Positions 1 through 7,953 of a stretch of 64,000 bases of DNA are shown piece by piece. A program made the translations under genes and the position numbers. Origin of the DNA: CALEMW01 sp035447065 (GTDB lineage Bacteria; Krumholzibacteriota; Krumholzibacteriia; LZORAL124-64-63); assembly GCA_035447065.1 (NCBI GenBank), contig DAOTGJ010000014.1, forward strand, positions 1-64,000. The letters are read 5' to 3'. Numbering within the stretch: the stretch's first letter is position 1; each line of letters begins with the position of its first letter. The notes beneath the pieces are model-generated. The model saw only the letters and a list, made by a program, of their open reading frames with translations, searched no databases and was not told the origin of the DNA.

Positions 1-60
1 GGTGCTTGCAGTTGGGGTTGGGGCAGTGGGGCGGTTGCCAGCCGTATCGTCGTGTGTTCA

Positions 61-92
61 TGCCCGGCCTGTTGCGAGGAACAGGCCGGGCA
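61..92 (+). terminator. Hairpin upstream of the first gene, probable terminator
   Basis: Perfect 13-bp stem (TGCCCGGCCTGTT at 61-73 with its complement at 80-92) around a 6-nt loop, followed by a short CAATTT tail. It probably ends transcription of a gene lying to the left of the window. I see no gene in bases 1-175; the small overlapping open frames there have no recognisable domains. Confidence 0.5.
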
Positions 93-175
93 CAATTTCA
101 GTGGCACAACTCAAGGAATGCCGGAATCGGCCGAAAGCGACGGGGTAAGGCAGGTCCTCCAACCCCGGAGCAAGC

Positions 176-1867
176 ATGGCGCCGTCCACCACGGCATGGC
201 CCCCCGGCATCACCTCGTCCGCCGTCGCGGACGCCCTCAGGCGTCTGCAGGGCGCCGGCGGCGTGCCCGTGATCGGGACGCCGCCCGAGGAGCCGGTGCT
301 GCCCCAGCGCGAGGCCGCCTGGAGCTACGACCCCGCCGAGCAGCGCATGACCCGCCTGGATCCGGGCGTGGCCTCCCTCTTCCTCACGTCGTACCGCGAG
401 CTGCTGGCCGAGCCCGGCCGCATGGCCCGGGCCGTGCACGCCGACGACCTGCCCGCCCTGGCGGCCCTGTTCATCTCCCCGGACGACGTGCTCGCGCAGG
501 GCCGCGAGTTCTGGGTCCGCACGCGCGAGGGCGAGCGCCGCCTGCACGTGCGCGCCGCGCGGGTGCGCGACGCCGATGGCCGCGTGATCCGCGTGGACGG
601 CCTGATCCGCATGGTGGAGCCCGTCCCGGCGGAGACCGGCGGCCAGGAGCGCCGCTACCAGGACCTGCTGCGCTCCCTGCGCCTCAAGCAGCTCTCCGTG
701 GACCGCGCCAACGACGCCCTGATCTGGACCGAACCCGACGGCCGCATCATCGACTGCAACCACAGCGCCTGCCGCCTCTACGGCGCCGACCGGCTCGGGC
801 TGCTCGCGGCCACGGTCTTCGATCTGAACCCGGCCTTCACGCCCGAGATCTGGCGCGGCCGCTGGGACGCGCTGCGCACCAGCCTGTCGGAGATGAGCGA
901 GACCACGCACCGCCGCCTGGACGGGGAGACGTTCCCCGTCCTGGTCTCCACCAACCACCTGGAGTTCGGCGGCCGCGAGTACCACTGCACCATCATCCGC
1001 GACCTCACCGAGCAGAAGCGCCACGAGGCCGAGATCCGGCGCATGCAGGCGGAGCTCGAGGCCCGCGTGGAGGAGCGCTCCCAGGCCCTGGACGAGAGCC
1101 GCACGCGTCTTCTGGAGTCGGAGAAGATGGCGGCCCTCGGGCGCCTGGTGGCCGGCGTGACCCACGAGATCAACACGCCCGTGGGCATCGGCGTGACCGC
1201 CGCCTCCCACCTGCAGGACCTGGTGCGCAAGCTGGACGGGGCCTACGGCTCCCAGTCCATGACCCGCGCCGATTTCGAGGACTTCCTGCACGACGCCCAC
1301 GAGGCCGCGGGCATGATCCTCAGCAACCTGAACAAGGCCTCGCGCCTGATCCAGGGCTTCAAGGGCGTGGCCGTGGACCAGTCCGACGACGCCCGCCGCG
1401 AGTTCGAGCTGGCCGGCTACCTGGAGGAGATCCTGCTCAGCCTGCGCCCGCGCCTCAAGCGCGCCCCGGTGCAGGTGGAGCTGGACTGCCCCGCGGGCCT
1501 GGTGGTGGACAGCTACCCCGGAGCCCTCTCCCAGGCCGTGTCCAACCTCATCATGAACTCGTTGATCCACGGGTTCGCCGAAGGCCGCTCGGGCCGCATC
1601 CGCATCGCCGCGGAGGCCGTCGGCGACGACATCCGCCTGACCTACGCCGACGACGGCGCGGGCATGACCGAGGACGTCAAGGACAAGCTCTACGAGCCCT
1701 TCTTCACCACCCGCCGCGGCCAGGGCGGCAGCGGCCTGGGCATGCACGTGGTCTACACCGCCGTGACCGGCATGCTCGACGGGCGCATCGCCTGCGAGAG
1801 CGCGCCCGGCCAGGGCGTGACCTTCCGCATCACCTTCCCCCGCACCAGGAGGCGCGACGATGTCTGA
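176..1867 (+). CDS. PAS-domain sensor histidine kinase (soluble)
   Basis: Protein of 563 aa with no membrane segment, so probably a cytoplasmic sensor. One clear PAS domain lies at about residues 172-282 (DALIWTEPDGRIIDCN, ending in IIRDLTEQ), then a coiled coil at 283-312, a HisKA-type domain with the phospho-acceptor H330 in VTHEINTP, and a C-terminal HATPase domain with an N-box (NLIMNSLIHG), DDGAGM and GGSGLGMHVV. Residues 1-160 may hold a second degenerate PAS. The ATG has GGAG five bases upstream. Its last 8 bases overlap the next gene, a REC/HD-GYP response regulator, which is its likely partner. The kinase core is very similar to that of the large kinase at 10.7 kb, suggesting paralogy. 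Confidence 0.9.
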   Translation: MAPSTTAWPPGITSSAVADALRRLQGAGGVPVIGTPPEEPVLPQREAAWSYDPAEQRMTRLDPGVASLFLTSYRELLAEPGRMARAVHADDLPALAALFISPDDVLAQGREFWVRTREGERRLHVRAARVRDADGRVIRVDGLIRMVEPVPAETGGQERRYQDLLRSLRLKQLSVDRANDALIWTEPDGRIIDCNHSACRLYGADRLGLLAATVFDLNPAFTPEIWRGRWDALRTSLSEMSETTHRRLDGETFPVLVSTNHLEFGGREYHCTIIRDLTEQKRHEAEIRRMQAELEARVEERSQALDESRTRLLESEKMAALGRLVAGVTHEINTPVGIGVTAASHLQDLVRKLDGAYGSQSMTRADFEDFLHDAHEAAGMILSNLNKASRLIQGFKGVAVDQSDDARREFELAGYLEEILLSLRPRLKRAPVQVELDCPAGLVVDSYPGALSQAVSNLIMNSLIHGFAEGRSGRIRIAAEAVGDDIRLTYADDGAGMTEDVKDKLYEPFFTTRRGQGGSGLGMHVVYTAVTGMLDGRIACESAPGQGVTFRITFPRTRRRDDV

Positions 1868-3491
1868 TCGTCTCGACGAGCTCTTCCTGGTGGACGATCC
1901 CGTGGCCGGCGCCGACGACCTGCTCTTCGCCGAGGACACGGGCGCAGAGGCCCCGGCCCCGGCCGAGTCCCTGGAGTCGTGGAAGGTCCTCGTGGCCGAC
2001 GACGACCGCGAGGTGCATTCGCTGACCAGCCTGGTGCTCTCGGACTACCGCTTCGAGGGCCGCCCGCTCCGCTTCCTCCACGCCGAGTCCGGCGCGGAGA
2101 CGGTGGAGATCCTCCGCGCCAACCCCGACACGGCGCTGCTGCTGCTCGACGTGGTCATGGAGTCCGACGACGCCGGCCTCCAGGCCGTGCGCCGCATCCG
2201 CGAGGAGCTCGGGAACTCCTTCGTGCGCATCATCCTGCGCACGGGCCAGCCCGGCCAGGCCCCCGAGCAGGAAGTGGTCAACGACTACGACATCAACGAC
2301 TACAAGGCCAAGACGGAGCTCACGGCCCAGAAGCTGTCCACCACGGTGACGTCGGCCCTGCGCTCCTACCGCGACATCCGCGCCATCGAGCGCCACCGCC
2401 AGGGCCTGGAGCGCATCAACGCCGTGAGCGGCGCCATGCTCACCTGCCAGGAGCCGTCGGACCTCGCCGTGCTGGCCCTGGAGTCGGCCGCCGCCCTGAT
2501 CGGCGAGACCACCGCCGCCTCGGCCCGCGACGGCTACTTCCTGGTGGAGGAGGACGGCCAGACCGTGGTGCTGGCCGGGCTGGGCCGCTTCGCGGACTCG
2601 GCCGGCCACGCCGAAACCACCGAGCTGGACGACGACGAACGCTACCGCGTGCACGACGCCCTGCAGCACCGCGACCCCAACGCCGCATCCTGGGGCTACA
2701 CCGCCGGCTTCGCCGCGCGCAGCGGCGCCCGCGGCCGGCTGGTGATCCACTACCCGCAGCGCCCCGAGCGCATGGCCGTGGGCCTGCTGGACGTGCTCGC
2801 CGGCCACGTGGCCGCCGCCTTCGACAACATCCATCTCAACCGGGAAGTGCTGCAGACGCAGCACGAGATGATCCTGACCCTGGGCGAGGTGGTGGAGAGC
2901 CGCTCCAAGGAGACGGCCAACCACGTCAAGCGCGTGGGCAGCTACGCCCGCGAACTGGCGGTGCTGGCCGGCCTGCCCGAGTCCGAGGCCCGCCTGCTCG
3001 AGCAGGCCGCGCCCCTGCACGACGTGGGCAAGATCGGCGTGCCCGACGCCGTGCTCATGAAGCCCGGCCGATACGACGACCGCGAGCGCCGGATCATGAT
3101 GGAGCACGCCCGCATCGGCTGGGAGATCCTGCGCAATTCGCGCCGCGAGCTCTTCCGCATGGCGGCCATCGTGGCGCACGAGCACCACGAGCGCTGGGAC
3201 GGCACGGGCTACCCCCGCGGCCTGGCCGGCGAGGGCATCCACGTCTACGGCCGCATCGTGGCCATCGTGGACGTGTACGACGCCCTCTCGCACGCCCGCG
3301 TCTACAAGCCGGCCCTGCCCCTGGAGCAGTGCCTGCAGATCATCCGCGAGGGACGCGGCAGCCACTTCGACCCGCGCCTGACGGACCTGTTCCTGGAGAA
3401 CGTGGAGAGATTCGAGGCCATCCGCATCGCGCTGCAGGACGACGTGTCCGAGACCAGCGACGAGACCGACGTCTGCAACGTCCCGGTCTGA
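1860..3491 (+). CDS. Response regulator with DUF3369 and HD-GYP phosphodiesterase domains
   Basis: Protein of 543 aa. REC domain at about 40-165 with acidic cluster VADDDR and phospho-acceptor D97; a DUF3369-type middle region (about 170-325); HD-GYP domain at about 335-520 with HD at 387-388 (PLHDVGKIG) and GTGYP at 448-452. HD-GYP domains hydrolyse cyclic di-GMP, so this is most likely a phosphorylation-controlled c-di-GMP phosphodiesterase driven by the kinase just upstream, with which it overlaps by 8 bases (ATGTCTGA). The REC domain lies some 40 residues in, after an acidic N-terminal extension. No promoter is seen between the two genes; they form a two-gene operon that ends 8 bases before a convergent gene. 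Confidence 0.93.
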   Translation: MSDRLDELFLVDDPVAGADDLLFAEDTGAEAPAPAESLESWKVLVADDDREVHSLTSLVLSDYRFEGRPLRFLHAESGAETVEILRANPDTALLLLDVVMESDDAGLQAVRRIREELGNSFVRIILRTGQPGQAPEQEVVNDYDINDYKAKTELTAQKLSTTVTSALRSYRDIRAIERHRQGLERINAVSGAMLTCQEPSDLAVLALESAAALIGETTAASARDGYFLVEEDGQTVVLAGLGRFADSAGHAETTELDDDERYRVHDALQHRDPNAASWGYTAGFAARSGARGRLVIHYPQRPERMAVGLLDVLAGHVAAAFDNIHLNREVLQTQHEMILTLGEVVESRSKETANHVKRVGSYARELAVLAGLPESEARLLEQAAPLHDVGKIGVPDAVLMKPGRYDDRERRIMMEHARIGWEILRNSRRELFRMAAIVAHEHHERWDGTGYPRGLAGEGIHVYGRIVAIVDVYDALSHARVYKPALPLEQCLQIIREGRGSHFDPRLTDLFLENVERFEAIRIALQDDVSETSDETDVCNVPV

Positions 3492-3499
3492 GATCCCCG

Positions 3500-4492
3500 C
3501 TACCGCAGCTCCGCCACGGCCAGGCCCAGCCCGGCCTCGTCGCGCGTGAGGAACGCGATCCGGTCGCCGCTCCAGGAGAGCACCGGCCGGATCAGCGCCA
3601 CGCCGCTCGAGCCCACGTACACGCGGCTGGTCCCGGTGGTGAGGTCCACCACGATGTAGTCGAAGCCGTTGTTGCTGCGGTAGCCCAGGCGGGTGCCGTC
3701 GCCGCTGAAGGAGGGGTGCACACCGGTGGCGACGCGGAAGGCCTCGTCGGCGCCGAAGAGCATCCAGTAGACCAGGCCGTCGCCGCCCACGTAGGTCAGG
3801 CGACGGCCGGAGCGGTCCACGCGGAAATCGTGGGCTGTCTGCAGCCCGGTGGCGGGGCTGACCAGCAGCACGGGATCCTCGCCGTCGCCCTGCCAGTCCA
3901 TGAACCAGGTGGCGTCCCACGTGCCCACGGCGCGGCGACCGTCGGCCGAAACGCTCAGGGCGCGCGGCGAGGAGATCCGGCCTTCGGGCAGGCCCACGCT
4001 GCCGCCCGTGAAACGGCGCAGGACCGTGGCGGGCGGCTGGCCGTCGGCCTGATCGGCGCCGGCGCGCATGAGGTGCATGCCGAAGTCGTTGAGCAGCAGG
4101 CCCTGGAAGAAGCCGATGTCGCCGCCGGCGAGGCCGAAGGGGGTGTAGGCGGCGTTGAGCCACTGGAAGCCCGTGCGGTCGGTCACGGCCACGGCCGCGG
4201 CCGTGGAGTCGGGGCGCACCTTCCAGAGGATGCTGCCCGGGGCGGCGGTGGCCAGGATCCAGGCGTCGTCCTCCGCCCAATCGGGGGGGGCGTCGTGGAA
4301 GGCCAGGGAATCGGCGGGGATGAGGCGCAGGATGCGCAGCGCGCCGTCTTCGCCGCCGGGACCCGGCTGGGGGCCGGGACCCGAGGGGTCGCCGCCGCAG
4401 CCGACCGCCAGGGCGAGCAGGGACAGCAGGCAGAGCAGGCGGCCGGTCACGTCCCTGTGCCGGGCGCCGGGGGTGCGCGCGGGATCCTTCAT
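3500..4492 (-). CDS. Lipoprotein with TolB/PD40-like beta-propeller repeats
   Basis: Protein of 330 aa from the ATG at 4492; a longer in-frame start at 4711 would add 73 residues lacking any signal character. An N-terminal hydrophobic stretch ends in the lipobox-like AVGC, followed by a Gly/Pro linker (GGDPSGPGPQPGPGGEDG). The rest has repeated blocks of the PD40/WD40-like type (SADGRRAVGTWD, SRSGRRLTYVGG-like, FSGDGTRLGYRS, WSGDRIAFLTRD), as in TolB-type propellers. Probably anchored in the outer or inner membrane and exposed to the periplasm; ligand unknown. It is convergent with the HD-GYP gene and has no evident functional partner. Confidence 0.75.
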   Translation of the reverse strand: MKDPARTPGARHRDVTGRLLCLLSLLALAVGCGGDPSGPGPQPGPGGEDGALRILRLIPADSLAFHDAPPDWAEDDAWILATAAPGSILWKVRPDSTAAAVAVTDRTGFQWLNAAYTPFGLAGGDIGFFQGLLLNDFGMHLMRAGADQADGQPPATVLRRFTGGSVGLPEGRISSPRALSVSADGRRAVGTWDATWFMDWQGDGEDPVLLVSPATGLQTAHDFRVDRSGRRLTYVGGDGLVYWMLFGADEAFRVATGVHPSFSGDGTRLGYRSNNGFDYIVVDLTTGTSRVYVGSSGVALIRPVLSWSGDRIAFLTRDEAGLGLAVAELR

Positions 4493-4691
4493 GCCATGAG
4501 GATCGTATCGGACCGGCGGCCGGTCAAGGCCCGAGGGGCGGTGGTGTCCGGGGTGGAAATGTCGTATGCTGAGTTCCGACCGTCGGAACGCCCTGCGTTC
4601 GCCAGTTTCTCGCCCTTCCGGCAGGAGAGTCGCATGCCGACCCGAGACCCGACCCCCTGACGCTCCGCGACCCCGCAAAGGAGGACACGCC

Positions 4692-5195
4692 ATGCTGCCG
4701 CTGCGCAACATCCTCTGCCCGACCGATTTCAGCCATCCGTCCTACCAGGCCCTCGCATCCGCCGCCGAACTCGCCCTCCATTTCGACGCCGAACTCGTGG
4801 TGGTCACCGTCATCCCGCTCCCCAACGGCCCGCTGCCCACGGTCGACGCCTTCGGTGCGAGCGGCGCGGCGGCCCCCGAGGACGAAGCGGACCTGCGGCG
4901 CCGCACCGAGATCCGCCTGGCCGAGGCGGTCCACGAGCTGGTGCCCGACGAGATCCGCGTGCGCCTGGTGGTGGCCGCCGGCGACCCCGCCGAAGAGATC
5001 CTGGCCACCGCCGACCGCGAGAGCGCCGACGCCCTGGTCATCGCCACCCACGGCCGCACCGGCTGGCGCCGCTTCCTCTTCGGATCGGTGGCCGAACGCG
5101 TGGTGCGCCACAGCCTGTGCCCCGTGCTGACCATCCGTCAGCCGGCGGAGCACGGGGAGCCCGCGGATACCCTGGAGCACGCGGCGGGCGCCTAG
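4692..5195 (+). CDS. Universal stress protein (UspA family)
   Basis: Protein of 167 aa, one Usp domain. N-terminus LRNILCPTDFS is the standard first strand; the nucleotide-binding loop near the C-terminus reads ATHGRTG then nine residues after the central Gly to GS, close to the G-2x-G-9x-GS motif of ATP-binding Usps but with Ala at the first Gly. Short acidic C-terminal tail. The ATG at 4692 follows AAAGGAGGACACGCC, a strong ribosome binding site, so longer upstream starts are rejected. Its TAG shares the palindrome CTAG (5192-5195) with the stop of the convergent DUF309 gene. Confidence 0.9.
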   Translation: MLPLRNILCPTDFSHPSYQALASAAELALHFDAELVVVTVIPLPNGPLPTVDAFGASGAAAPEDEADLRRRTEIRLAEAVHELVPDEIRVRLVVAAGDPAEEILATADRESADALVIATHGRTGWRRFLFGSVAERVVRHSLCPVLTIRQPAEHGEPADTLEHAAGA

Positions 5196-5695
5196 GCGGG
5201 TTCTTCGTCGGCGGGGAACTCGGGGCGGAGCTGCGCCTGCCTGGTGCTGCGGGCGTGCACGTACGCGTGGGTGGCGCTCAGGAGGGCCTGGAGGTCCAGT
5301 CCCAGCGTGGCGGATCCGGCCTGGGATGCGTGGCGTTCGGCGTTCTGCAGGAGCAGCCTGGCGCCCCGCAGGTTGCCGGTCTCGGCCTTCAGATGGGCCA
5401 CCGCGCACTGGATCACCGCCTGCAGGCACTCGCCGGCGGGGGAGCGGTGCCCCGCCGCGTGCCACAGACCCTCCAGCACCTCGTGGCACTCCCACCAGTA
5501 TCCGTGATTGAACAGATCCACGCCGTAGAGATACTCGGGGCAGGCGGGCCAGGCGGCCTCGTCCAGCACGGTGAGTCGGGGCTCGGGACGCTCGTAGGCA
5601 TAGCCCGCCGGATCCCGCAGCGGATGCGGGGTCTCGCCGGGCACGTGGCGGTAGGGGGGGAAGGGGCGGTCGGTCAGTCGGCGCGGGCCGCTCAT
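5192..5695 (-). CDS. DUF309 domain protein
   Basis: Protein of 167 aa. It contains the DUF309 signature: LFNHGYWWECHEVLEGLW at about residues 61-78, followed by helices with QAVIQCAVAHLKAETGN and ARLLLQNAERH. The family is a small helical bundle of unknown biochemical function with conserved His/Glu residues in the YWE-HE motif. The stop codon overlaps that of the universal stress gene within a CTAG palindrome, so the two are convergent with no room for a terminator. Confidence 0.8.
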   Translation of the reverse strand: MSGPRRLTDRPFPPYRHVPGETPHPLRDPAGYAYERPEPRLTVLDEAAWPACPEYLYGVDLFNHGYWWECHEVLEGLWHAAGHRSPAGECLQAVIQCAVAHLKAETGNLRGARLLLQNAERHASQAGSATLGLDLQALLSATHAYVHARSTRQAQLRPEFPADEEPA

Positions 5696-5775
5696 TCAGT
5701 CCTCCAAGGTTCCGGCCAAACATAGCCCCGCGGGGCGGAGCCGCCAGGTCCCCGGTTTTTTTTCGCTGCCGACCG

Positions 5776-5799
5776 AACCCGGCATCCACGGCGTGCGTC
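5776..5799 (+). promoter_or_regulatory. Putative ECF-sigma-type promoter
   Basis: AACC at 5776-5779, 16-base spacer, CGTC at 5796-5799, the AACC-N16-CGTC layout common for ECF sigma promoters. It lies 55 bases before an ECF sigma gene with an anti-sigma partner, which are usually autoregulated. The match is short and could be chance in a GC-rich background. Confidence 0.35.
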
Positions 5800-5854
5800 T
5801 CCTCAGCACGCGAGAACACCCGACCCCCGGCCCCGGCCGCAGGAGCGCCCAAGC

Positions 5855-6427
5855 ATGGAACTGGCCCGGATCCTGGAACACTGCCGTGACGGCGACGAGC
5901 TGGCCTGGGAGATGCTCGTCCGCCGTTACCAGTCCAGGGTCTACGCCATCGCCCGGACCTACGTGCGGGATCCCGACGAGGCCCGCGACCTGGCCCAGGA
6001 CGTCTTCCTGCGCCTGTACCGCAACCTGGACGGCTGCCGCGAGGCGGAGCGCTTCCTGCCTTGGCTCATCCGCATCGCCCGCAACGCGGCGGTGGACCAT
6101 CTGCGCCGCCGCAAGGCCCGGCCCCCCGCGCGCGACCTGCCCGCGGAGGAGGCCTGGGATCTGGCCCACCCCGGGCCGTCCCCGGAGGATCACAGCGAGG
6201 AGGCCTCGCGCCGCCGCCTGGTGGCCGCCGGCCTGCGTCGCCTCAGCGACATCAACCGCGAGATCATCATGCTCAAGGACATGCAGGGCCTGCCGCTGGA
6301 GGAGATCGCCGACCTGCTGGACCTGCCTCTGGGCACCGTGAAGTCGCGCTCCAGCCGCGCCCGCGTGGAGCTGGCGCAGGCCGTACGCGAGCTGATGACC
6401 CCGCCCGGAGAGGAGGCCACGGCATGA
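5855..6427 (+). CDS. RNA polymerase sigma factor, ECF subfamily
   Basis: Protein of 190 aa, normal ECF length. Sigma region 2 at about residues 18-90 (ARTYVRDPDEARDLAQDVFLRLY, then FLPWLIRIARNAAVDHLRRR) and region 4 at about 120-180 (LRRLSDINREIIMLKDMQGL then LEEIADLLDLPLGTVKSRSSRAR). A Pro-rich linker separates them. Its stop overlaps the start of the anti-sigma gene (ATGA). It should direct polymerase to a small regulon including, probably, its own operon. Confidence 0.95.
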   Translation: MELARILEHCRDGDELAWEMLVRRYQSRVYAIARTYVRDPDEARDLAQDVFLRLYRNLDGCREAERFLPWLIRIARNAAVDHLRRRKARPPARDLPAEEAWDLAHPGPSPEDHSEEASRRRLVAAGLRRLSDINREIIMLKDMQGLPLEEIADLLDLPLGTVKSRSSRARVELAQAVRELMTPPGEEATA

Positions 6428-7317
6428 GCATGGACTGCGGACGCTGGCTGGACCTCTACGACGCCTGGCGCTCCGGCGCGCTGGACCCCGCCGCGGACCG
6501 GGCCTGCCGCGACCACCTGGCCGCCTGCCCCGAGTGCGCGGATCTGCACGCCCTGCTGTCCGCCGGTCTGGACACCCATGCCGACGCCGACCTGACCGCC
6601 GGCATCCTGGCCGCCACCAGCGGACCGCCTTGCGTGCGGGCCCGCGAGCGGCTGGGCGAGGCCCCGGGCGCCGCTCCCGACGAGCTGCTGGCCGCCCATC
6701 TGGACCACTGCCCCGACTGCGCCGGCCTGGCCGCGGTGCTGGACTGGCTGCCTGTCATCCTGGCGGACATGGCGGAGGAGGAGCCCGACGCGGCCTTCAC
6801 CTTCGACGTGCTGCGCGGCACCGCCGGCGTGCGGGCCCGCCGCCGCGCCGGCGCCCTGCCGCGCCTGCGCCAGCGCCTGGGGGCCTGGTGGGAGCGTCAG
6901 GTGGCCAGGCCCCAGTTCGCCTGGGAGGCGGCCTGGGTGGCGGCCACGGTGGCGGCCCTGCTGTTCCTCACCCCCTTCGCGCCGGGGCGCGGCGCGTCCG
7001 AGCGCGCGCTGCGGGCCGTGCAGGCCGGTCCGGTGCGCGTGGAGCAGGAGGCGGACGCCCTGGTCCGCGCCGCGGGCGACGGCTGGTCGGAACTGGCCGC
7101 CGCCGCGGACGCGCGCCACCACCGCGCCGCCCCCTTCCGCGCCGACGCCCGCCGCCACGCCGGCGAGCTGGGCCGCGCCCTCTTCGACGGCGACCTCGCC
7201 GCCGCCCGCGACCGCCTGGCCGCCCTGGGCCGCGACGCCGCCGACGTCTGGACCATCTGGCGCGACCCCGACGCGCCCATCGATTCCATGCCAGGAACCC
7301 ACCGGGACGCGCCGTGA
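6424..7317 (+). CDS. Zinc-finger anti-sigma factor, membrane-anchored
   Basis: Protein of 297 aa directly overlapping the sigma gene (ATGA). Two H-x3-C-x2-C zinc-binding motifs are visible, HLAACPEC at about residue 32-39 and HLDHCPDC at about 95-102, so it carries a duplicated zf-HC2 module rather than the usual single one. One transmembrane segment follows at about residues 162-182 (AAWVAATVAALLFLTPF), then a C-terminal region of about 115 residues rich in Ala/Arg that would be extracytoplasmic. Expected role: sequestering the sigma factor at the inner membrane until a signal is sensed. Confidence 0.85.
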   Translation: MSMDCGRWLDLYDAWRSGALDPAADRACRDHLAACPECADLHALLSAGLDTHADADLTAGILAATSGPPCVRARERLGEAPGAAPDELLAAHLDHCPDCAGLAAVLDWLPVILADMAEEEPDAAFTFDVLRGTAGVRARRRAGALPRLRQRLGAWWERQVARPQFAWEAAWVAATVAALLFLTPFAPGRGASERALRAVQAGPVRVEQEADALVRAAGDGWSELAAAADARHHRAAPFRADARRHAGELGRALFDGDLAAARDRLAALGRDAADVWTIWRDPDAPIDSMPGTHRDAP

Positions 7318-7346
7318 ACCCGCGCCCGACAACCGAGGAGAACGTC

Positions 7347-7886
7347 ATGATGCAGCAGAACGACCCCCGCCTGTCCCAGACCTCGCCGCCGGCGTCCGCG
7401 CCCTACGTGAGCCGCCGGGACCTGCCCCTCAAGTCTCCGGCCCTGGCGGTCTTCCTCTCGCTGCTGCCGGGTCTCGGACAGGCCTACGTGGGACACTACC
7501 GCCAGGCCTTCCTCTCGGTGCTGGTCTTCGGCGCCACCATCGCCCTGCTCTCGAGCGGCGACGTGAGGGGCCTGGAGCCCCTGCTGGGCGTGTTCATCGT
7601 CTTCTTCTTCTTCTTCCAGATGATCGACGCCAGCCGCAAGGCGTCGCTCTACAACCAGTTGCTGGAGCGGGGCGAGACCATGGACCCGGTGCAGGACCTC
7701 CTGCCGGACACCGGCGGCGGCCTGGTCTTCGGCGGCGCCATGGTTCTGGTGGGCGTGCTGGCCCTGCTCCACAACGTGTTCGACGTGAGCATGGAGTGGA
7801 TCGGGGACTGGTGGCCCCTGGTGCTGGTGGCCACGGGCGGCTGGCTGGTGTGGCGGGCGCGGCAGGAGAAGGCCAAGCGCGGCTGA
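7347..7886 (+). CDS. Multi-pass membrane protein, TM2/DUF5683-like plus LiaF-like segment
   Basis: Protein of 179 aa with an N-terminal cytoplasmic tail, then a segment of the TM2/DUF5683 type (LLPGLGQAYVGHYRQAF) with two hydrophobic helices, a third very aromatic helix (VFIVFFFFFQMIDA), and a C-terminal helical pair ending in WWPLVLVATGGWLVW as in LiaI/LiaF-like stress proteins. Start ATG at 7347 with GAGGAG before it. It is 29 bases after the anti-sigma gene, so likely part of the same operon and possibly of the envelope-stress response controlled by that sigma factor. Confidence 0.75.
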   Translation: MMQQNDPRLSQTSPPASAPYVSRRDLPLKSPALAVFLSLLPGLGQAYVGHYRQAFLSVLVFGATIALLSSGDVRGLEPLLGVFIVFFFFFQMIDASRKASLYNQLLERGETMDPVQDLLPDTGGGLVFGGAMVLVGVLALLHNVFDVSMEWIGDWWPLVLVATGGWLVWRARQEKAKRG

Positions 7887-7907
7887 GCCGCCGCGGGAGC
7901 GAGCGGA

Positions 7908-7939
7908 ACGGAGGGCCTGGAGCGATCCGGGCCCTCCGT
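7908..7939. terminator. Hairpin between convergent genes
   Basis: Perfect 10-bp stem (ACGGAGGGCC at 7908-7917 with 7930-7939), 12-nt loop, lying in the 67-base gap between two convergent operons. Likely a bidirectional terminator although no long T-run follows. Confidence 0.6.
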
Positions 7940-7953
7940 CGTTCCGTGGGGGA

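Noticed and set aside
1..175. Small open frames at the left edge
   Set aside because: No ribosome sites or domains; the region contains a terminator-like hairpin of an upstream gene instead.
1830..4280. 816-aa minus-strand open frame
   Set aside because: Runs antisense through the HD-GYP gene and has low-complexity His/Ala/Gly/Arg-rich composition; a by-product of high GC content.
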